From Chrysaora quinquecirrha (Eukaryota; Cnidaria; Scyphozoa; Semaeostomeae; Pelagiidae), in the NCBI GenBank assembly GCA_014526335.1, contig JACTAT010000052.1:5325221-5389220 (forward strand): a DNA stretch of 64,000 nt, written 5' to 3'. Made by a program: the position numbers and the translations under genes. How positions within the stretch are numbered: the first letter of the stretch is position 1; every line of letters begins with the position of its first letter. The notes under the pieces were generated by a model. That model saw only the letters and a program-made list of their open reading frames with translations, was not told where the DNA came from and made no database searches. Positions 1-12,264 of this stretch are shown here, in pieces.

Positions 1-1204
1 AAAGTTTCTCGCCTCTACATATACAAAAAGAACGCAAAACGCTAAATAAAACCTGTAACTGCAAGGATAAACTTTAAACTAGCAAAACAAATGCAACAAA
101 TTTGATATCGCACGAACGATTGAAAATTGCAAAATCAAACCTTTGGTTCTCGTTGAGGCAACTTGTGCTCAGAATCAGGGCTTGGGATTTCACCACCAGA
201 ACAATTCGAATCGAAAAATCCACTATCAGCGTGTCTTCGTCTCAAAGTTCTTTTCTTAGAATGCCCATCTCGCGAAGCCATCTTTCATTTGTGATGAAAA
301 AACATCGATTCTAAACTTTAGAATCCAAATCAATATATCTCTTCACACTGGACAGGAAAATATGGTGCTAGAATCTAAAACTTCGATTTCCAAGCCTGCT
401 GAGAAACTATGTTTCGCAGGATTCTACGATATTAGTTATGTGCTGTGATTTTTCTTTGTAAACATTGACAGTAAACACCAATAAAAATCTCTTTCACACG
501 ATAGGCCGTGATATTTTATTCCAAATAAGAAATCAACACGTCTGAGAGTCTCATATATTTTGTAATGTTTAAAAGTCCCCTTATGATATGTTTCTCTATG
601 ATTTGTAAACACTAACTTTCCCTTTGACTAATTTACGTTATTTATGTATATTTCAACTGTGGGAGTGACAATGGACTTATCTTTTAAGGACCCTAATCTT
701 CTTAGTAAATCTTTAGCACACACCTTTTGTCCATAGTTTGACGTATAAGAACCATCTGGGCACTACAGAAATGTTGCTACATTTTTCTGAATTATGAACA
801 CGAATCTACTCTAAATAAAACAACAAACTATAAAATAAACAGCCAACTTTGGTATTTATGGATCAAGGCATTGCTAATCTGACGATTTTAGAAATTTCTT
901 CTCGACATCTAAATTGGTTTTCAAGGTTGGTGTTTAATCACGACAAGGCTTAGCTAATCTGCTTTAGGACAATGATAAAACCAAAAGAATTCTCCGTCGT
1001 CTCCAGAAAATTACGACTTATGGGGCTATTTAAATTGGGTTTTACGAGGAAAGATAGACGGAGAGATATTCTACAAAGGGTTTGATTAGTTGGGCTTAAT
1101 TCGCTCCCAGGCCCTTTAAATCTGTTAACAGACATAAGCTTTTTACAAGAGCTCTTTTCTAAATAAGAAATAGCTTTTCTTAACTAAGCGCCGCATAGGG
1201 TTAC
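1..1204. other. Intergenic DNA, nothing recognised
   Basis: AT-rich sequence with only short chance ORFs (70 and 61 codons) that show no domain, no splice-bounded homology and no codon bias. I see no RNA gene or repeat with clear boundaries. Confidence 0.5.
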
Positions 1205-1289
1205 TATAGTGCCGCTCCTACTATCTGTTGGTTAGTTAGATGGTTGGTTAGTAAGTTTGTTGCAGTTAGCCAAGTAACTAAGTAACTAT

Positions 1290-1362
<73 letters not shown>

Positions 1363-2046
1363 CAACTACGTAACTATTTAACTAATTAACTAACTAAATA
1401 ACTAACTAACTAATTTACTAATTAACTAATTGGCTAACTAACTAACTAACCAGGGACGACGGAGCGATGGTAGAGCAAGGGGGGCGATCAGGAACGTTAA
1501 GGCAATTGAGATAAAAATTTAGGGGTTTGGTGGTACTCCCCCAGGAAATTTTTTAAAACGCCCTTAAAATTGGCTTAAAATGCAACAAAAGTATTTCAAC
1601 GAATATTAATTATGTTTTTATACGATATTTTTAGGCTTTGTCTCCATATGTACGCATTTCGAAGTGCATAATAATGGCTAAATATCGTATTTAACGTTGT
1701 TAAAGTCAATTATCATTTTAAATTGAAAGGGCACTTTCGCCCCCCTTGCCCCCCTTAAAGAAGAGCAAGAGTGGCGCTTGCCCCCCGCCCCCCTCTCCGG
1801 CGTCCCTGTAACTAACTAAGTAACTAACTAATTAACTAACTCACTAACTAACTAACTAACTAAGTGACTAGTTAGTCAGTTAGTTGTTTAGTTAGTTAGT
1901 TGTTCAGTTGGTTGGCTACCTATTAAGTTAGTTAGTTAGATATTTAGTTAGTTAGTCAATTCATTGATTAGCCAATTTATTAATAAGTTAGTTTGTTAGT
2001 GAGTTAGTTAAACACTTCCTAAGTTTGTTAGTCCGTTAGCTAGATA
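1205..2046. repeat. ACTA/TAGT tetranucleotide arrays around a 350-bp insert
   Basis: A TTAG-rich start (about 1225-1260) passes into a long (AACT)n run to about 1452. A non-repetitive C-rich stretch at about 1453-1805 follows, and the array then resumes, first as AACT and from about 1866 as TTAG on the same strand. The orientation switch means the array is partly inverted. The middle stretch may be an insertion into the array; its G/C runs and 'accccc' borders have no clear duplicated target. Confidence 0.8.
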
Positions 2047-2356
2047 GAGCCTAGAGCCTCATTTTGACGAGGAGATCAGGTGCTAGTGCATGTTATTTGA
2101 CCGAAACCTCATTTCATTCAGAATTTTGTCTTCAGCGTTTGGCGTCGGCGTTGTTTGTGCAGAAGCGATTTTCTCTCAGACTTTTGGAATATTCTAATAA
2201 TCAAAATAGAGATTTAAGCAACCTAACTAAATTTATTTGTTCGCTCAACAAGTTTACCAAGTATTTCAACCTGAAGGGTTTGCTTCATTCACGTTATCCA
2301 TCTCGGGCCTAGGCTGAAAAGTTTCCTCAGAGAGAAGCAAAAGCAAAACCGAAAAT

Positions 2357-5300
2357 ATGGTCGAGCAACATCACTTGGATTTGGTCGCAGAAGGACAAAA
2401 AGTTTTGGTTCTTTGGGCCTCTGCAAATCCTCCTACTAACATCGAAAGTGTAGTAACGCAACTGAGAGAGAAAACTGGAGCAAGTGGAAAAGTTCAAGTT
2501 GAACATGTTGATATTCTTTCACAATGTAAGAAAAGCCCTACTTTACACTACACAAACTAACCCATGTTTACCCGAGTTTTAGCTATCCAGGGTTAGTTTT
2601 TTGTAGTGTAAATGCCCAGGTGGGCACTTGATCAAATTTTGAGTTGTTAGGGATGGATGACATGCTGCCCAGGAACTCAAAAACATACCCAACCTGATAT
2701 ACCAATTTTTCGAAAATGTATACCCAACCTTATACCCTATTTTCCATTCTTAAAAAATAAAAATCATGAAAGTGGAGAGTGTTCCTTGACCAACATCTTG
2801 AAAATCTACACCTTTCCTTATACCAATACACCCAAATCATAAAAACGGACGCAGTTCCTTATACCAAAATCGTGAAAATGGAGGCTAGTTAGTACACATA
2901 ATTTTTTTTATAAGAAACCAGTTTATAAGAAAAAAAGTGTGTTTTGCGTTCGGTACAGCACAATGTAGAACAAACAAGAATAAAAATAGATTTTGTACCA
3001 TTTGAAATTTTCTTATATTAGATAAAAACGACGTTTCGAGTCTTGATAACAAGTTCATGCTTGAAACGTTGTTTTTATCTAATATAAGAAAATTTCAAAT
3101 GGTACAAAATCTATTTTTATTTTTGTTCGGTTTATAAGAAACCTAGACACCCCAAAAGTTAAGAGGCTTTTAGAACTAGGAAATTAAGAAACTTTTAGAA
3201 CTAGGCCCCAAGCCAGGTTTCTTATAAAAAAAAAATGTGTAAGTAGAAAATTAGGGAAGGTTCACAATTTTTGTGTGTTTTTGAAAAATCAATTTTAGGG
3301 GTTGATGTCTTATGAAAAGGGGGAATGGAGGGGTCCAACAAGATGCTCAAAGAGAAATTGACCTTAAAAATTCACATTTATATTTCTATGTGTCTTTCTA
3401 TTTCAGCCAAGCATAGCAAATCATTTTTGACATCGCAATATCCGGACTCCTTTCACCTTCAACATACATACACAACACAGAAATATTGGCAGAAATAGCT
3501 AGAATATTGAAACCAAATGCTAAGTTACTGGTCAGAGAGCCTACAGGTAATTGCATTTCCACGTGCACCTATATTTTCATTGGTTTCCCTTTGTTCTTGT
3601 AATAACAAGCCTTTGTTTTAATACACCTTTTCAACTAAGAGCCTCGTTCTCAAAATTTACGAAAATTTGTTCGTACGAAAATTTTGACCCCAACTCAAAT
3701 TCAGCACCTTTATTTTAGTGTTGACGCCAAATTTTACGCTTCTAGTCCTTACGATGTTGATTTTATAGCGGCAGAAAGTTTGAAATTTTATAAAGGATTT
3801 GACCGTGAAAAATCGCTTGGGGTGAAATTTTACACCCTCAGTCATTTTTCACGGTCAAATCCCTTATAACTTTTCAAACTTTCAATCGCTGTAAAATCAA
3901 CATCGTAAGGACTAGAAGCTTAAAAATTTGCCCAAACACTAAAAAGAAGATGCTGAATTCGAATCGAAGGTCGAAATTTCTCTATGGCCCATATTTCAAT
4001 TTTTTTGAAAACGAGGCCCTTAGTTGAAATGGTCTATTGCTTTTCTGTACCTGCACCAGTTTGGCCATTGTCATCTTGTTAAGAGATGGTTTGCACTTTG
4101 TAGACTGGGGTGTTCTGTTACTCAAGGGTTGTTTGTAGGATCAAGCAGTACATATACAAATAAGAGGTCCAGAGAGACAGGTAGAGCTCCAAAAATGCAA
4201 TTTTCATTGTTAAAGGATGCCACCCTTGACTGATAGAAAATCCCCTTCTCCTTAGACAGGAAGAAAGAAAGCAATCTTTATTTGTTGACACAAGTCAAGT
4301 TTTTTGGCACTTACAACACTGATGGGGACCTTTAGTTTGAGCCCCCTAGACCAGGGCATATTTTAACATATGTACTGTTGGGCCATTTGGCCCACCAGGC
4401 CCCACAAGCTGGCCCACCACTGACGACAATTTTTGCCAAATTGGCCCACCACTGTGTGGGCCCTTTGCCCAATCTAGTAAATGACCTGGAGTTGTTTCGA
4501 TACAATAAAACTGAAACACGTTTTATTTTTACTACAAAATTGTATTGAAAGCATAAAAAAGTTGTTCACTTCTCCAAAAGAAATAATTGATGCCACCAGG
4601 GAATTGGTCTGTGATGTTTTGTAGGGCCCCACAATGACCTAAAATAGACGTTTTAGAGGGTCTAGCAACCAAAATTTTCTTCGCCGCCCAACCATGGTGG
4701 GCGGCAGATTTAGTCTTCCGACTTGAGGTTTGCAGACGTTGAAACTGGAAAAAGCGAAAAAAGTGCAAAAGTATGTTTCTCAAATTGAAATACAAGCATA
4801 GTACCCTCAGCACATCTATCAATAATATCGACTAAGCGTATTTAAGATGAATTCTTTATTAGTGGGTGTGGTTCATAAACTTTATCTGCCACACCCTGAA
4901 CCTGGCCCTTTTGATTTGCTAGCTACCCTGCAATTGTGATGCCAGACCGCCCCTGCATCTCTGTGGACTTTCTCCGGGCTGGCAGTTAAAAAAAAATTAT
5001 AAGAATTTATTGGGCCCCATGTCACCTTTGGCCCACCACTGAAAATTTCTTAAAATATGCATTGCCCTAGACATCTATAGAACAACTACCGTTGGTACTC
5101 ATTTGCCTACCATGTATGGATGGAAAGTTGAGTTGACTGTAGACTATGGTCCTAGTGGGATTTGATTTTTGAACCTATAAGATCTACTGTCAGCGAGCTA
5201 AAACCTTGATCATTTGGCTACACCACCACTACATTGAGAATGTTGTCTCTAATGAACTATTGCTTCATCTCCACCAATCTTGAGATTGATGACCAAATAC

Positions 5301-8300
5301 TTCCTGAGAAAAACTTGAGGATTGTCCCCTCTTAGCCACTTTAGTCCCACTACTGGTACCATTAGACATGCAAGTGGTTGGGTGTGAATGAAATGGAAGA
5401 CAAGACAGTTTATTCCATTGCATTTCAAAGCAAAACCAAATCTAAATCCCAAAAATCATCATTAAAATAACAAGTTTATTTTTTCTGAAGGTGGCAGATC
5501 AGCTGATAAGTTAATATCAACATTAAAACTCTCTGGACTTGTAAAACCATCAGAAGTATGTATATCTTTAATTGTTTCCTTTATCATTTTCAAGTAGATC
5601 ATTTGGCCCCCTTTAGGTTTGCCCATTGCGTCAATCAGGTTGAAAATCAGGATCAAAATAGAAAAATTAAATAAAAGCTCTGGGTAGGCAAAACTCTGAT
5701 GAAATAAAGGGGGTATTTTTTTGGCAACCTCCTGATTTTAACAGACCTTCCTAATTCTGAAAACGATAGACTTAGCAGAAAAAGTTTCATGAACCAAAAA
5801 AACACAGCTGCCGAAAACGGTAGGCTAATCAGCATAAACTCTAACTAAACCATTCATTTTAAAGCGTGAACGAGCTTCCTTGCAATGTCTGCGAAACCTT
5901 CCAACTTCAGGGACAGGAGGTTTCGGAGGCCTACCAAACCTGCCGTTTTCAGAAGACGGTACCAAAAAAATACGTTCCAATGGTTACCAAAAAGAGAAGG
6001 CATCTGCTGAAAACAGAATGTGACCAAGAAAATACGCCCAAAGAATCAGCATTAATTTGCAAAGCCTCTCTGTACTGTTTCAAAGAAATTTCCACTTTGG
6101 AAACCAGAGTCAAATTGGATGTTTTGATAAAAAAATCAGGTTTTACTTAATGTTCTGCTCTGAAGCAAACTAGGACAGGTGCAGTTTGGTAACCCATGAA
6201 AATACGTATACACAAGAGATATTCATACAAATATTCTTGAAATATGTGTATACAGTAGTAGATACTTAGTTATAACCGAATAATTATCTATTTTCAGCCA
6301 AAAATATCCCAACTCACAAATGAATCAATTCAAATGGTAGAGGTGAGATGATCTATTTTATTTCTTTTTTAGTAGATTTTTGAATTCTCTCAGTCCGATG
6401 AAGTTTTTCAAAGCTTCAGTAGAGCTGTCAAAACTTTTTGATTTTTCGATACAAAATTCGTATTAAGCAGCCAAACTCTTATCTACGTGTAAAGTTTTAG
6501 TGTCTTAGTGCTTGTATTATTGATTTTATTTGAAATGTTTCATCCCTAGTCGCTTTTCGGGGTCAAATCTTTAGATAGGATCGGTAACTTTGAATGCTCA
6601 TAAAATCAATATCACAAGCGATAGGACGGTGAGACTTTGTACCTACACTTGTTTTTAATAAGCAACACTCAATAAGCAACTAGGGCTGAACTGACCTTAA
6701 CATTAAGCAACTTGAGGGCTCAATTGAATTACTATAAGCAACTAAGACATCAAACAACCAAACTTTCTTGTGTTAGGAAATTGTTCTTCGTTCTTATTTT
6801 TTGCATGTTGAAGTTCGTAAGCTAGCGTTTTTCCACTTACTGTCTCCCAAACGTCATGTTGTAGGCCTAACAGATGACGATTTTGACCTGCGAAGTCAGG
6901 GGTGGTTAGTTGGTACAAAAAATGTTAAGCAACGTTTAAGCAACTTTGAGGGCTGAAATGTTTAAAATTTTAAGCAACTTTGAGGGCTGGACGAAAGTCA
7001 AGTTGCTTATTAAAAAAAAAGTGTAGACTAAGTCTGAGATGCTTTATACGATTTTGTCATCGAAAACTCGATATCTTGAAGTTTTGGAAAAGTTCCATCC
7101 CAGCGCCCGGCTTATTAAATGGGTCTGTAGTCTTTTCATGCAGTAAAATTTCCCAGAATATCTGACCTACAAGTTTCTCTAAGTTTTGAAATACAGATAT
7201 AAAACACCGCTAAAGCAAAAATAGCTCTTTTCTTTCATTCGCCGTGTTTCTTAAGCTTAACTCCGTTATCTTCAGATTATGGAATTCGATTTCCCGGGTT
7301 TAAGCGACCTAGCGGTGTGTTTTCGGTGTGTTTTCGGAAACTCGAAAAGCACCATACGACATTAATATTAACATCAGTAAAAGAAAAGGATATTAAGGCT
7401 GGAGTTGTGGCTAGCAAACTAAAGTATGGATTTATATTTGTAACATTTGAAACACTCGATTTGGTTTATTCAAAACTAGTCAACATAAAAGAACAGGACT
7501 TTTTTATATTTCTCAAACTTTAGAGCGCACTGAAAACCCCAAGTAAAAAGTTAACCCTATTGAACTAACTTAACTCACATAACTGACTACATCTCTTCAT
7601 TAACGTAGAAAATTTTTTACAAAAACTCGTAACCTTGTTAACACCAAAAACTGCCTACTTCCCTTGATTCTGATCACCAAAGAAATCTTCATCGACGATA
7701 ACTCAATTGTTAACTCGAACAACTGTGTACTTGTCTTGATTCTGATCAACATAGAAAACTCCCTCGATAACTCGTAACCTTTTTAACCAATTGCCTCATT
7801 TGCTTGATTCCGAACATCATAGAACCAACCCTCTCCATAACTCTAGCACTCGGTAACTCAAGCCCTTGCTAATTAAAACAATGGTCTATTTCCCTTGATT
7901 CACAAGTCTAACGCGAACAAAAATCCATTCACTTTTTCCTGACATTTTTTCTAAGTACTAAGCTACTAACACTTTTTCAACAACTCAAAACTTTGTTTTC
8001 CCAAACCACTGTCTACTTCTGATCAATAGAGAAAACTCTCTAGATAGCTTTAACCTTAATAATGCAAACAAGTGTATTCTTATCTTGATTCGTTCAACAC
8101 AGAAACCCCCTCATCAACTCTAAACATTTATGCCAAAGTATAGCCGGGTATAGCCAAATAGGGCTAGCCTGAGGGCATGCTGTGGTGACGATTTCTCCAC
8201 TGGAATATGCATTTAAACAATGGTCATTTAAACAATGTTGCAAAAACCAACTGCTGTACTTATAAGATGCTCAGACCGAAAAAAGTGACAATTATATGTA

Positions 8301-11300
8301 TCTCATTTCAATAACTTTCTTTTCTTTCAGGTGATATGTCAAAAACCAGAATTTGAAGTGGGAGCTGGCGCAAGAATATCATTGAAAAATAGTAAAATTT
8401 TCTTTTGGGTAGTTTCATCAAAACATTTCGATAAAATTAATCGACGAGGGAATAAAATGTTTTTTTTTGTTTGTAGCTCAAAAGAAAACAGTTGACCCAA
8501 ATGTTGCGAAAGTCTGGACACTTTCAGCTCATGACGTCAACGAAGATGATATGGTAAAGCGATTTTTGATTGTAATAAATCAATGAACAAATAAACAAAC
8601 AAATAAGCAGATGGATACGTCTACACGCTTCCCTCGCAAGAGGCACCGGTTCGAATATCGCACCCGTCACCGATTTTTTTCAATCAACGAGGTAAAACGA
8701 AAAGCTAGAGGGCAACTTCTGACCGAATCTTGAAGCCACTTGTGGGTCATTTGCAGGGCAACACGCGAGGAAAAACACGATGAGACAAGTAAATTTAATA
8801 ATCAGTAAGGGTATTTGAAAATATGCAATATTAATACGCAGTAAACTGAAAAAGTTTGATTTTAAAGCCCGTAGTTTTGCTTGCAAAACCTGCCAGGAAA
8901 AAGTTTTTGCCATGCAAATTTAGTGGCTTCAAATTTCACTAAGGGAGCCTCAAGCTGACCCTCTAGCTTTCCTTTTTACCTCTTTGGGTCACATACACCT
9001 GATTCAGATTGAGCACTTTTTCTTTGGTGCTAAGGCAAATATTCTTGCTTTTAGCAAACAATGTCGATTTAATAGCCCGCAGTGAAATTTCACCATTTTT
9101 CGCGGTCAAATCCCTCATAACTTTTCAAACTTTTAATCGCTATTAAATCTACATCGTAAGGACTAGAGGTGTAAAAATTTGCCTCCACATTAAAATTAAG
9201 GTACTGAATTCGAATGTGAAGGGGTGTGAAGTCAAAACGTGTCGGTAAAGCAATTTTCAAATTTTGAAAATTAGGCCCTAAGTTGAGTGGGCGTATAAGA
9301 GCAGAATGCCTGTGGCATTTGAGAACAGGTCAGGTCGTGATATTTTTCAATTTGATCTTGATAATTATTCTGTTTTGCAGGATATAATCGACTCTGACGC
9401 CCTTTTGGAACAAGAAGATCTCGTAAAGCCGGATCCTGCAACTTTGAAGAGTAAGTGAATAAAATATGACCCCCGTGGCCATCTTTTGTAGATCACTGAG
9501 GCTGGAAAGGTTAATACATCTTTACAGGGGGGAGGCAAAGTATCCTTCCTTTAACTTTCTTTTCAAATCCTCACTCTAGAAACACGAGAATTTTCTGTAA
9601 TCTTAGAATCAGTCTGCAAGCTTAAAGCACCTGTCTAAACGTACTTAAAGCACTTATCTGAATGCACTTAAAGCACTTGTCTAAACGTAACGTGTCTCTG
9701 AGAAGGATTGGGAATGGTGCGATAGTGCATGCAAACGCAGTCAAAACAAGCATTTTCGTGATGAGAACAAGCTACAGTGCCTGTGCCTGCCAAAAAGCTT
9801 GGAACGCATGATTGGATTTTCTACTCAAGGCAACATCTTCCCTCCCCCTTCTGTGAACAATGATGTTTTATTGAACGATACTACGTTTCCAGGTAGAAAT
9901 GAACATTCAGGTCACCCTGAAGCCCTCTTCAACATTACAAAACAGGATTGTTTCGGGGGAAGGGGGGGATTGAGTCACTGAGTGTTGCCTAGTGAAAAAG
10001 CCTGGAAATATAATGGATGTTCCAAGTAATTCTGGCTGGCATTGTGGGTATTCTCGGATATTCTAAAAAAGTATAAACAATAGAAGGAACCTGCTGTTCT
10101 TGACTAGACTTAATAAATAGTCTTTAGAGCCTGGCCAAACGATCAATCATTGTTGGTCAAACATTTGAGATTTGCTTCACCAGCCATGTTTGACCGTTTG
10201 GCGACGTGATAAAGAAGACCAAGAAGAATATACTCAGCAATGTTTTTGAAATTCTTCAAAAACAATTTGTTTGTTTGACGCAATGTTGGGATAGAGTGAT
10301 CGTTTGGCCAGGGTCTGGATTTCATTGATTTTGTTCTATTCTAAGTTTTCATGTGTTATTTTTTGCGATTATAGGTGGCTGCGGACCAAAGTCAGGCAAG
10401 AAAAAAGCATGCAAAAATTGGTAAGTTTCTCTCTTAAGTCGTGTAAAGTACAACAGCAGAGAGTGCAGTATAAAATAAAAAAAAGTTCTCTCGCCAACTC
10501 CGAATGAATTTATTTAAGGACCGGTCGTTATTTAAGACCTGGGTGGGGGTTGATAAGAAATAATAAAAATTTTTCATACTTGAAGAATAAAAATTTTCAT
10601 ACTTGCTTCAGCCTCCACCGGGCTACAAATAATGACCAGTACCTTAGCCAATGATTTTCTATTTTTTTCTAGCACATGCGGCATGGCCGATGAAGAAAAT
10701 AACCCATCAAAAAACAACGGTGTGAACGTCATCAAGAAATCAGCGTGTGGAAATGTAAGAGCTTTTTTCACATTTTCTACCCTTCATTTTCTACAGGCAC
10801 AATTTCAACCCTTCTTGTAAAGCCAAACATACTTGACTACCAAACGTAATGTTTCTAAGAAGTAGCCTCTAAGAAGTAGCCTTTCTAAGAAGTAGCCTCC
10901 TGCGCAGCTGTATCTGTCTCAGCAAACTTTTAAAATACAACAACTACAAAATCTTAAACCTCTCCCGTCATTTTGGCACCAGAGTCTGACTCGGTCCAGT
11001 CCTTAATTGTCACGTTACCTTAAGAGGCACGTGACCTTAAGCGGCACGTGACCTTAAGAGGCACGTGACCTTAAGAGACACGTGACCTTAAGCGGCACCA
11101 AGAAACAACAACGAAAAACCGAGTCAGATACAAAAAGAACACAGAATTATTTTGCTTCGCTAAAAGACAGAGTTTTTTCTTGAAAAAACTGGCTCAAAGC
11201 TTAACCTCAAATTTTATTACACTTTTTGACCAAATCGACCATGGAGATTTCAAATCCGAGATGGGCCAAGAAAAACTAAAAGAACTAAAAGCGAATTGTT

Positions 11301-11915
11301 ACAAAGGCAACTCGCTTGTTCCTGTTGGGAGAAGAGAAGTAGCTTCGCTGCTGCAATGAAAAGAGCGGTACAATGTCGAATCAAACTTTTGCTTCACTCC
11401 AAAAGAACCCTCTGTAAGGCCCTTGCAAAACGATCAAACATTGTTTAATAAACATTTGAATTTTGGTAGTCCAGCAAAATGTTTGACCGTTTGACCACGT
11501 CCTAATACATTGCTCGTCCAACATTTTCTTGTTTGCGCCAAGCAAACAAATTTTTGAACTTTTTCAAAAACATCACGCTAAATTTTTTTTTCTTTTGCTT
11601 GTCAAGCAATGTTTTGAACGTGGCCAAACGGTCAAACATTTGTTGTAAAGCAAATTTAAAATGTTGGACCAACAATGTTTGATCGTTTGGCCTGGGCCTC
11701 AGAGGTAACTACGGAATTCTCAGTAAAATCAGCGACTGTCTTTAAATTATTTTACTTTGATGTTAACAATGTCTCATAATTATCACTTTTTCTCTTTCAA
11801 GTGCTATCTAGGAGATGCTTTCAGATGTGGGGGCTGCCCCTATGCAGGAATGCCCCCTTTCAAACCTGGCGAGCAAGTACTTCTACCCAAAAACATGCTA
11901 CAGGCCGACGTCTGA
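2357..11915 (+). CDS. CIAPIN1: CIAPIN1 / anamorsin (Fe-S cluster assembly), 10 coding exons, one frameshift
   Basis: Cytosolic Fe-S protein that in known systems (yeast Dre2, human CIAPIN1) accepts electrons from NDOR1/Tah18 for cytosolic Fe-S assembly. Exons read here: 2357-2525, 3407-3546, 5491-5555, 6298-6342, 8331-8391, 8477-8553, 9381-9450, 10375-10420, 10673-10754, 11802-11915. All have AG/GT borders and agree in phase except inside exon 2. Exons 1-4 give the methyltransferase-like domain ([12 protein letters not shown] in exon 2). Exon 5 carries the QKPEFEVGA linker start and exon 6 AKVWTLSA. Exon 8/9 gives the first Fe-S motif (C..CKNCTCG), and exons 9/10 the second (CGNC..CGGC). Total coding length is 869 nt, one short of a multiple of three; the expected product is about 289 aa (human about 312). 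The break lies at the T run at 3424-3428. The start is the first ATG after a purine-rich leader. Confidence 0.93.
2895..3239. mobile_element. TA-flanked MITE, 'AAGAAAC' type (copy A1), in CIAPIN1 intron 1
   Basis: The ends are CACAT..TTTTTATAAGAAACC and the matching GGTTTCTTATAAA..ATGTG, flanked by TA on both sides (2893-2894, 3240-3241). The AAGAAAC motif recurs inside (TTAAGAAACTTTTAGAACTAGG-like, partly as TTAAGAGGC). A separate palindrome is nested at about 2980-3121. It is non-coding. The TA duplication suggests a Tc1/mariner-like or similar transposase supplied in trans; this is inference. Confidence 0.75.
2980..3121. repeat. Near-perfect palindrome nested in MITE A1
   Basis: The left arm (about 2980-3038) and right arm (about 3063-3121) are reverse complements with few mismatches around a loop of about 24 bp. 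The arms contain TTTTGTACCATTTGAAATTT and its complement. The sequence would fold into a hairpin of roughly 58 bp. Confidence 0.9.
3631..4027. mobile_element. Foldback element in CIAPIN1 intron 2
   Basis: Ends TCAACTAAGAGCCTCGTT and AACGAGGCCCTTAGTTGA are inverted repeats, and most of each half is complementary to the other (for example CTAGTCCTTACGATGTTGAT against ATCAACATCGTAAGGACTAG). A half-copy lies at about 9070-9288 in intron 6, and a diverged relative seems to lie at about 50930-51190. Confidence 0.8.
5060..5229 (-). mobile_element. tRNA-derived SINE, copy 1 (degenerate)
   Basis: Reading the minus strand from 5229, a tRNA-like head (GGTGGTGTAGCCAAATGATC, then GGTTCAAAAATC at the B-box position) is followed by a body containing CTACAGTCAACTCAACTTTC and AAATGAGTACC. 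The same head-body order occurs at 14566-14736, which defines a family. The Pol III boxes are decayed here. It lies in CIAPIN1 intron 2, antisense to the gene. Confidence 0.7.
6646..7023. mobile_element. TA-flanked MITE, 'AAGCAAC' type (copy C1), in CIAPIN1 intron 4
   Basis: Ends CACTTGTTTTTAATAAGCAAC and GTTGCTTATTAAA..GTG are flanked by TA (6644-6645, 7024-7025). AAGCAAC recurs internally, paired with TTGAGGGCT. About 378 bp and non-coding. A second copy (C2) lies at 19519-19907. Confidence 0.8.
7555..8120. repeat. Diverged tandem repeat in CIAPIN1 intron 4
   Basis: About six to seven degenerate units share CTTGATTCTGATCA..ATAGAAA and AACTCGTAACCTTGTTAAC. The 'cttgatt' anchors are about 67-92 bp apart. 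No coding potential is seen. Confidence 0.6.
9065..9288. mobile_element. Half copy of the 3631-4027 foldback family
   Basis: It carries the right-half motif (GCGGTCAAATCCCTCATAAC, ACATCGTAAGGACTAGAG, ending in AGGCCCTAAGTTGA) without its mirrored left half. It sits in CIAPIN1 intron 6, about 90 bp upstream of exon 7. Confidence 0.6.
10129..10316. mobile_element. MITE of the GTTTGACC/TTTGGCCA family, copy in intron 7
   Basis: It begins GCCTGGCCAAACGATCAATC and ends GATCGTTTGGCCAGGGTC, so the termini are inverted. Internal GTCAAACATTTGAGATTTGC and TGTTTGACCGTTTGGC motifs match copies at 11418-11699, 16637-16893 and the 42.2-47.8 kb region. Confidence 0.75.
10982..11132. repeat. 17-bp tandem array with CACGTG sites inside small inverted repeats
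   Basis: Five units of CACGTGACCTTAAGMGG run from about 11011 to 11095 (the first has CACGTT). CTGACTCGGT at about 10987 and ACCGAGTCAG at about 11120 flank the array as inverted repeats. Four CACGTG E-box palindromes each overlap a TGACCTTAA nuclear-receptor-type half-site. It lies in CIAPIN1 intron 9. A regulatory role is possible but not shown. Confidence 0.7.
11418..11699. mobile_element. MITE of the GTTTGACC/TTTGGCCA family, full-length copy in intron 9
   Basis: It starts GGCCCTTGCAAAACGATCAAA and ends GATCGTTTGGCCTGGGCC. Inner motifs are TGTTTGACCGTTTGACCACG, TTTTTCAAAAACATCACG, CTTGTCAAGCAATG and GTCAAACATTTGTTGTAAAG. At about 280 bp this is the clearest full unit in the window and a good query for the rest. 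Confidence 0.8.
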
Positions 11916-12264
11916 TCAAAGTATCTGGTCATGCAATTGGAGAAATGTGTATTGTAAATCGAGACTGTTTTAGATCTAAATACTGGTACAATAACAACTG
12001 TATATTACTGCTTACTTAGCATAGGAGGATTTCGTATTTCATTCATTTATTAATCATTATTTCATTCACCGATTTGGTTTTTTTGCTTCTGGAAAGCGAA
12101 TCGACGCGCAGCGAGCTCTGGAGTCAGAGAGTTCGGAACCTCAAAGGTCTCCGATTTTCCCAAGGGTTTTCTAAAAGAACGGAACAGGCTTAAGATCCTC
12201 GGCGGGGGTGAGTTAATAGTTTTTGGGGGACGAGAACGTGCCATTATTTAGGGGTAACTTTTTT

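Noticed and set aside
1205..2046. CRISPR-like or coding meaning of regular repeats
   Set aside because: Plain tetranucleotide repeat without spacers, in a eukaryotic context.
5866..6150. 94-codon ORF in CIAPIN1 intron 3
   Set aside because: Does not fit between the phase-matched exons 3 and 4 and has no domain.
8585..8685. Possible tRNA gene (GGCACCGGTTCGAATAT box)
   Set aside because: A B-box-like GGTTCGAAT is present, but no A box, acceptor pairing or anticodon stem can be drawn.
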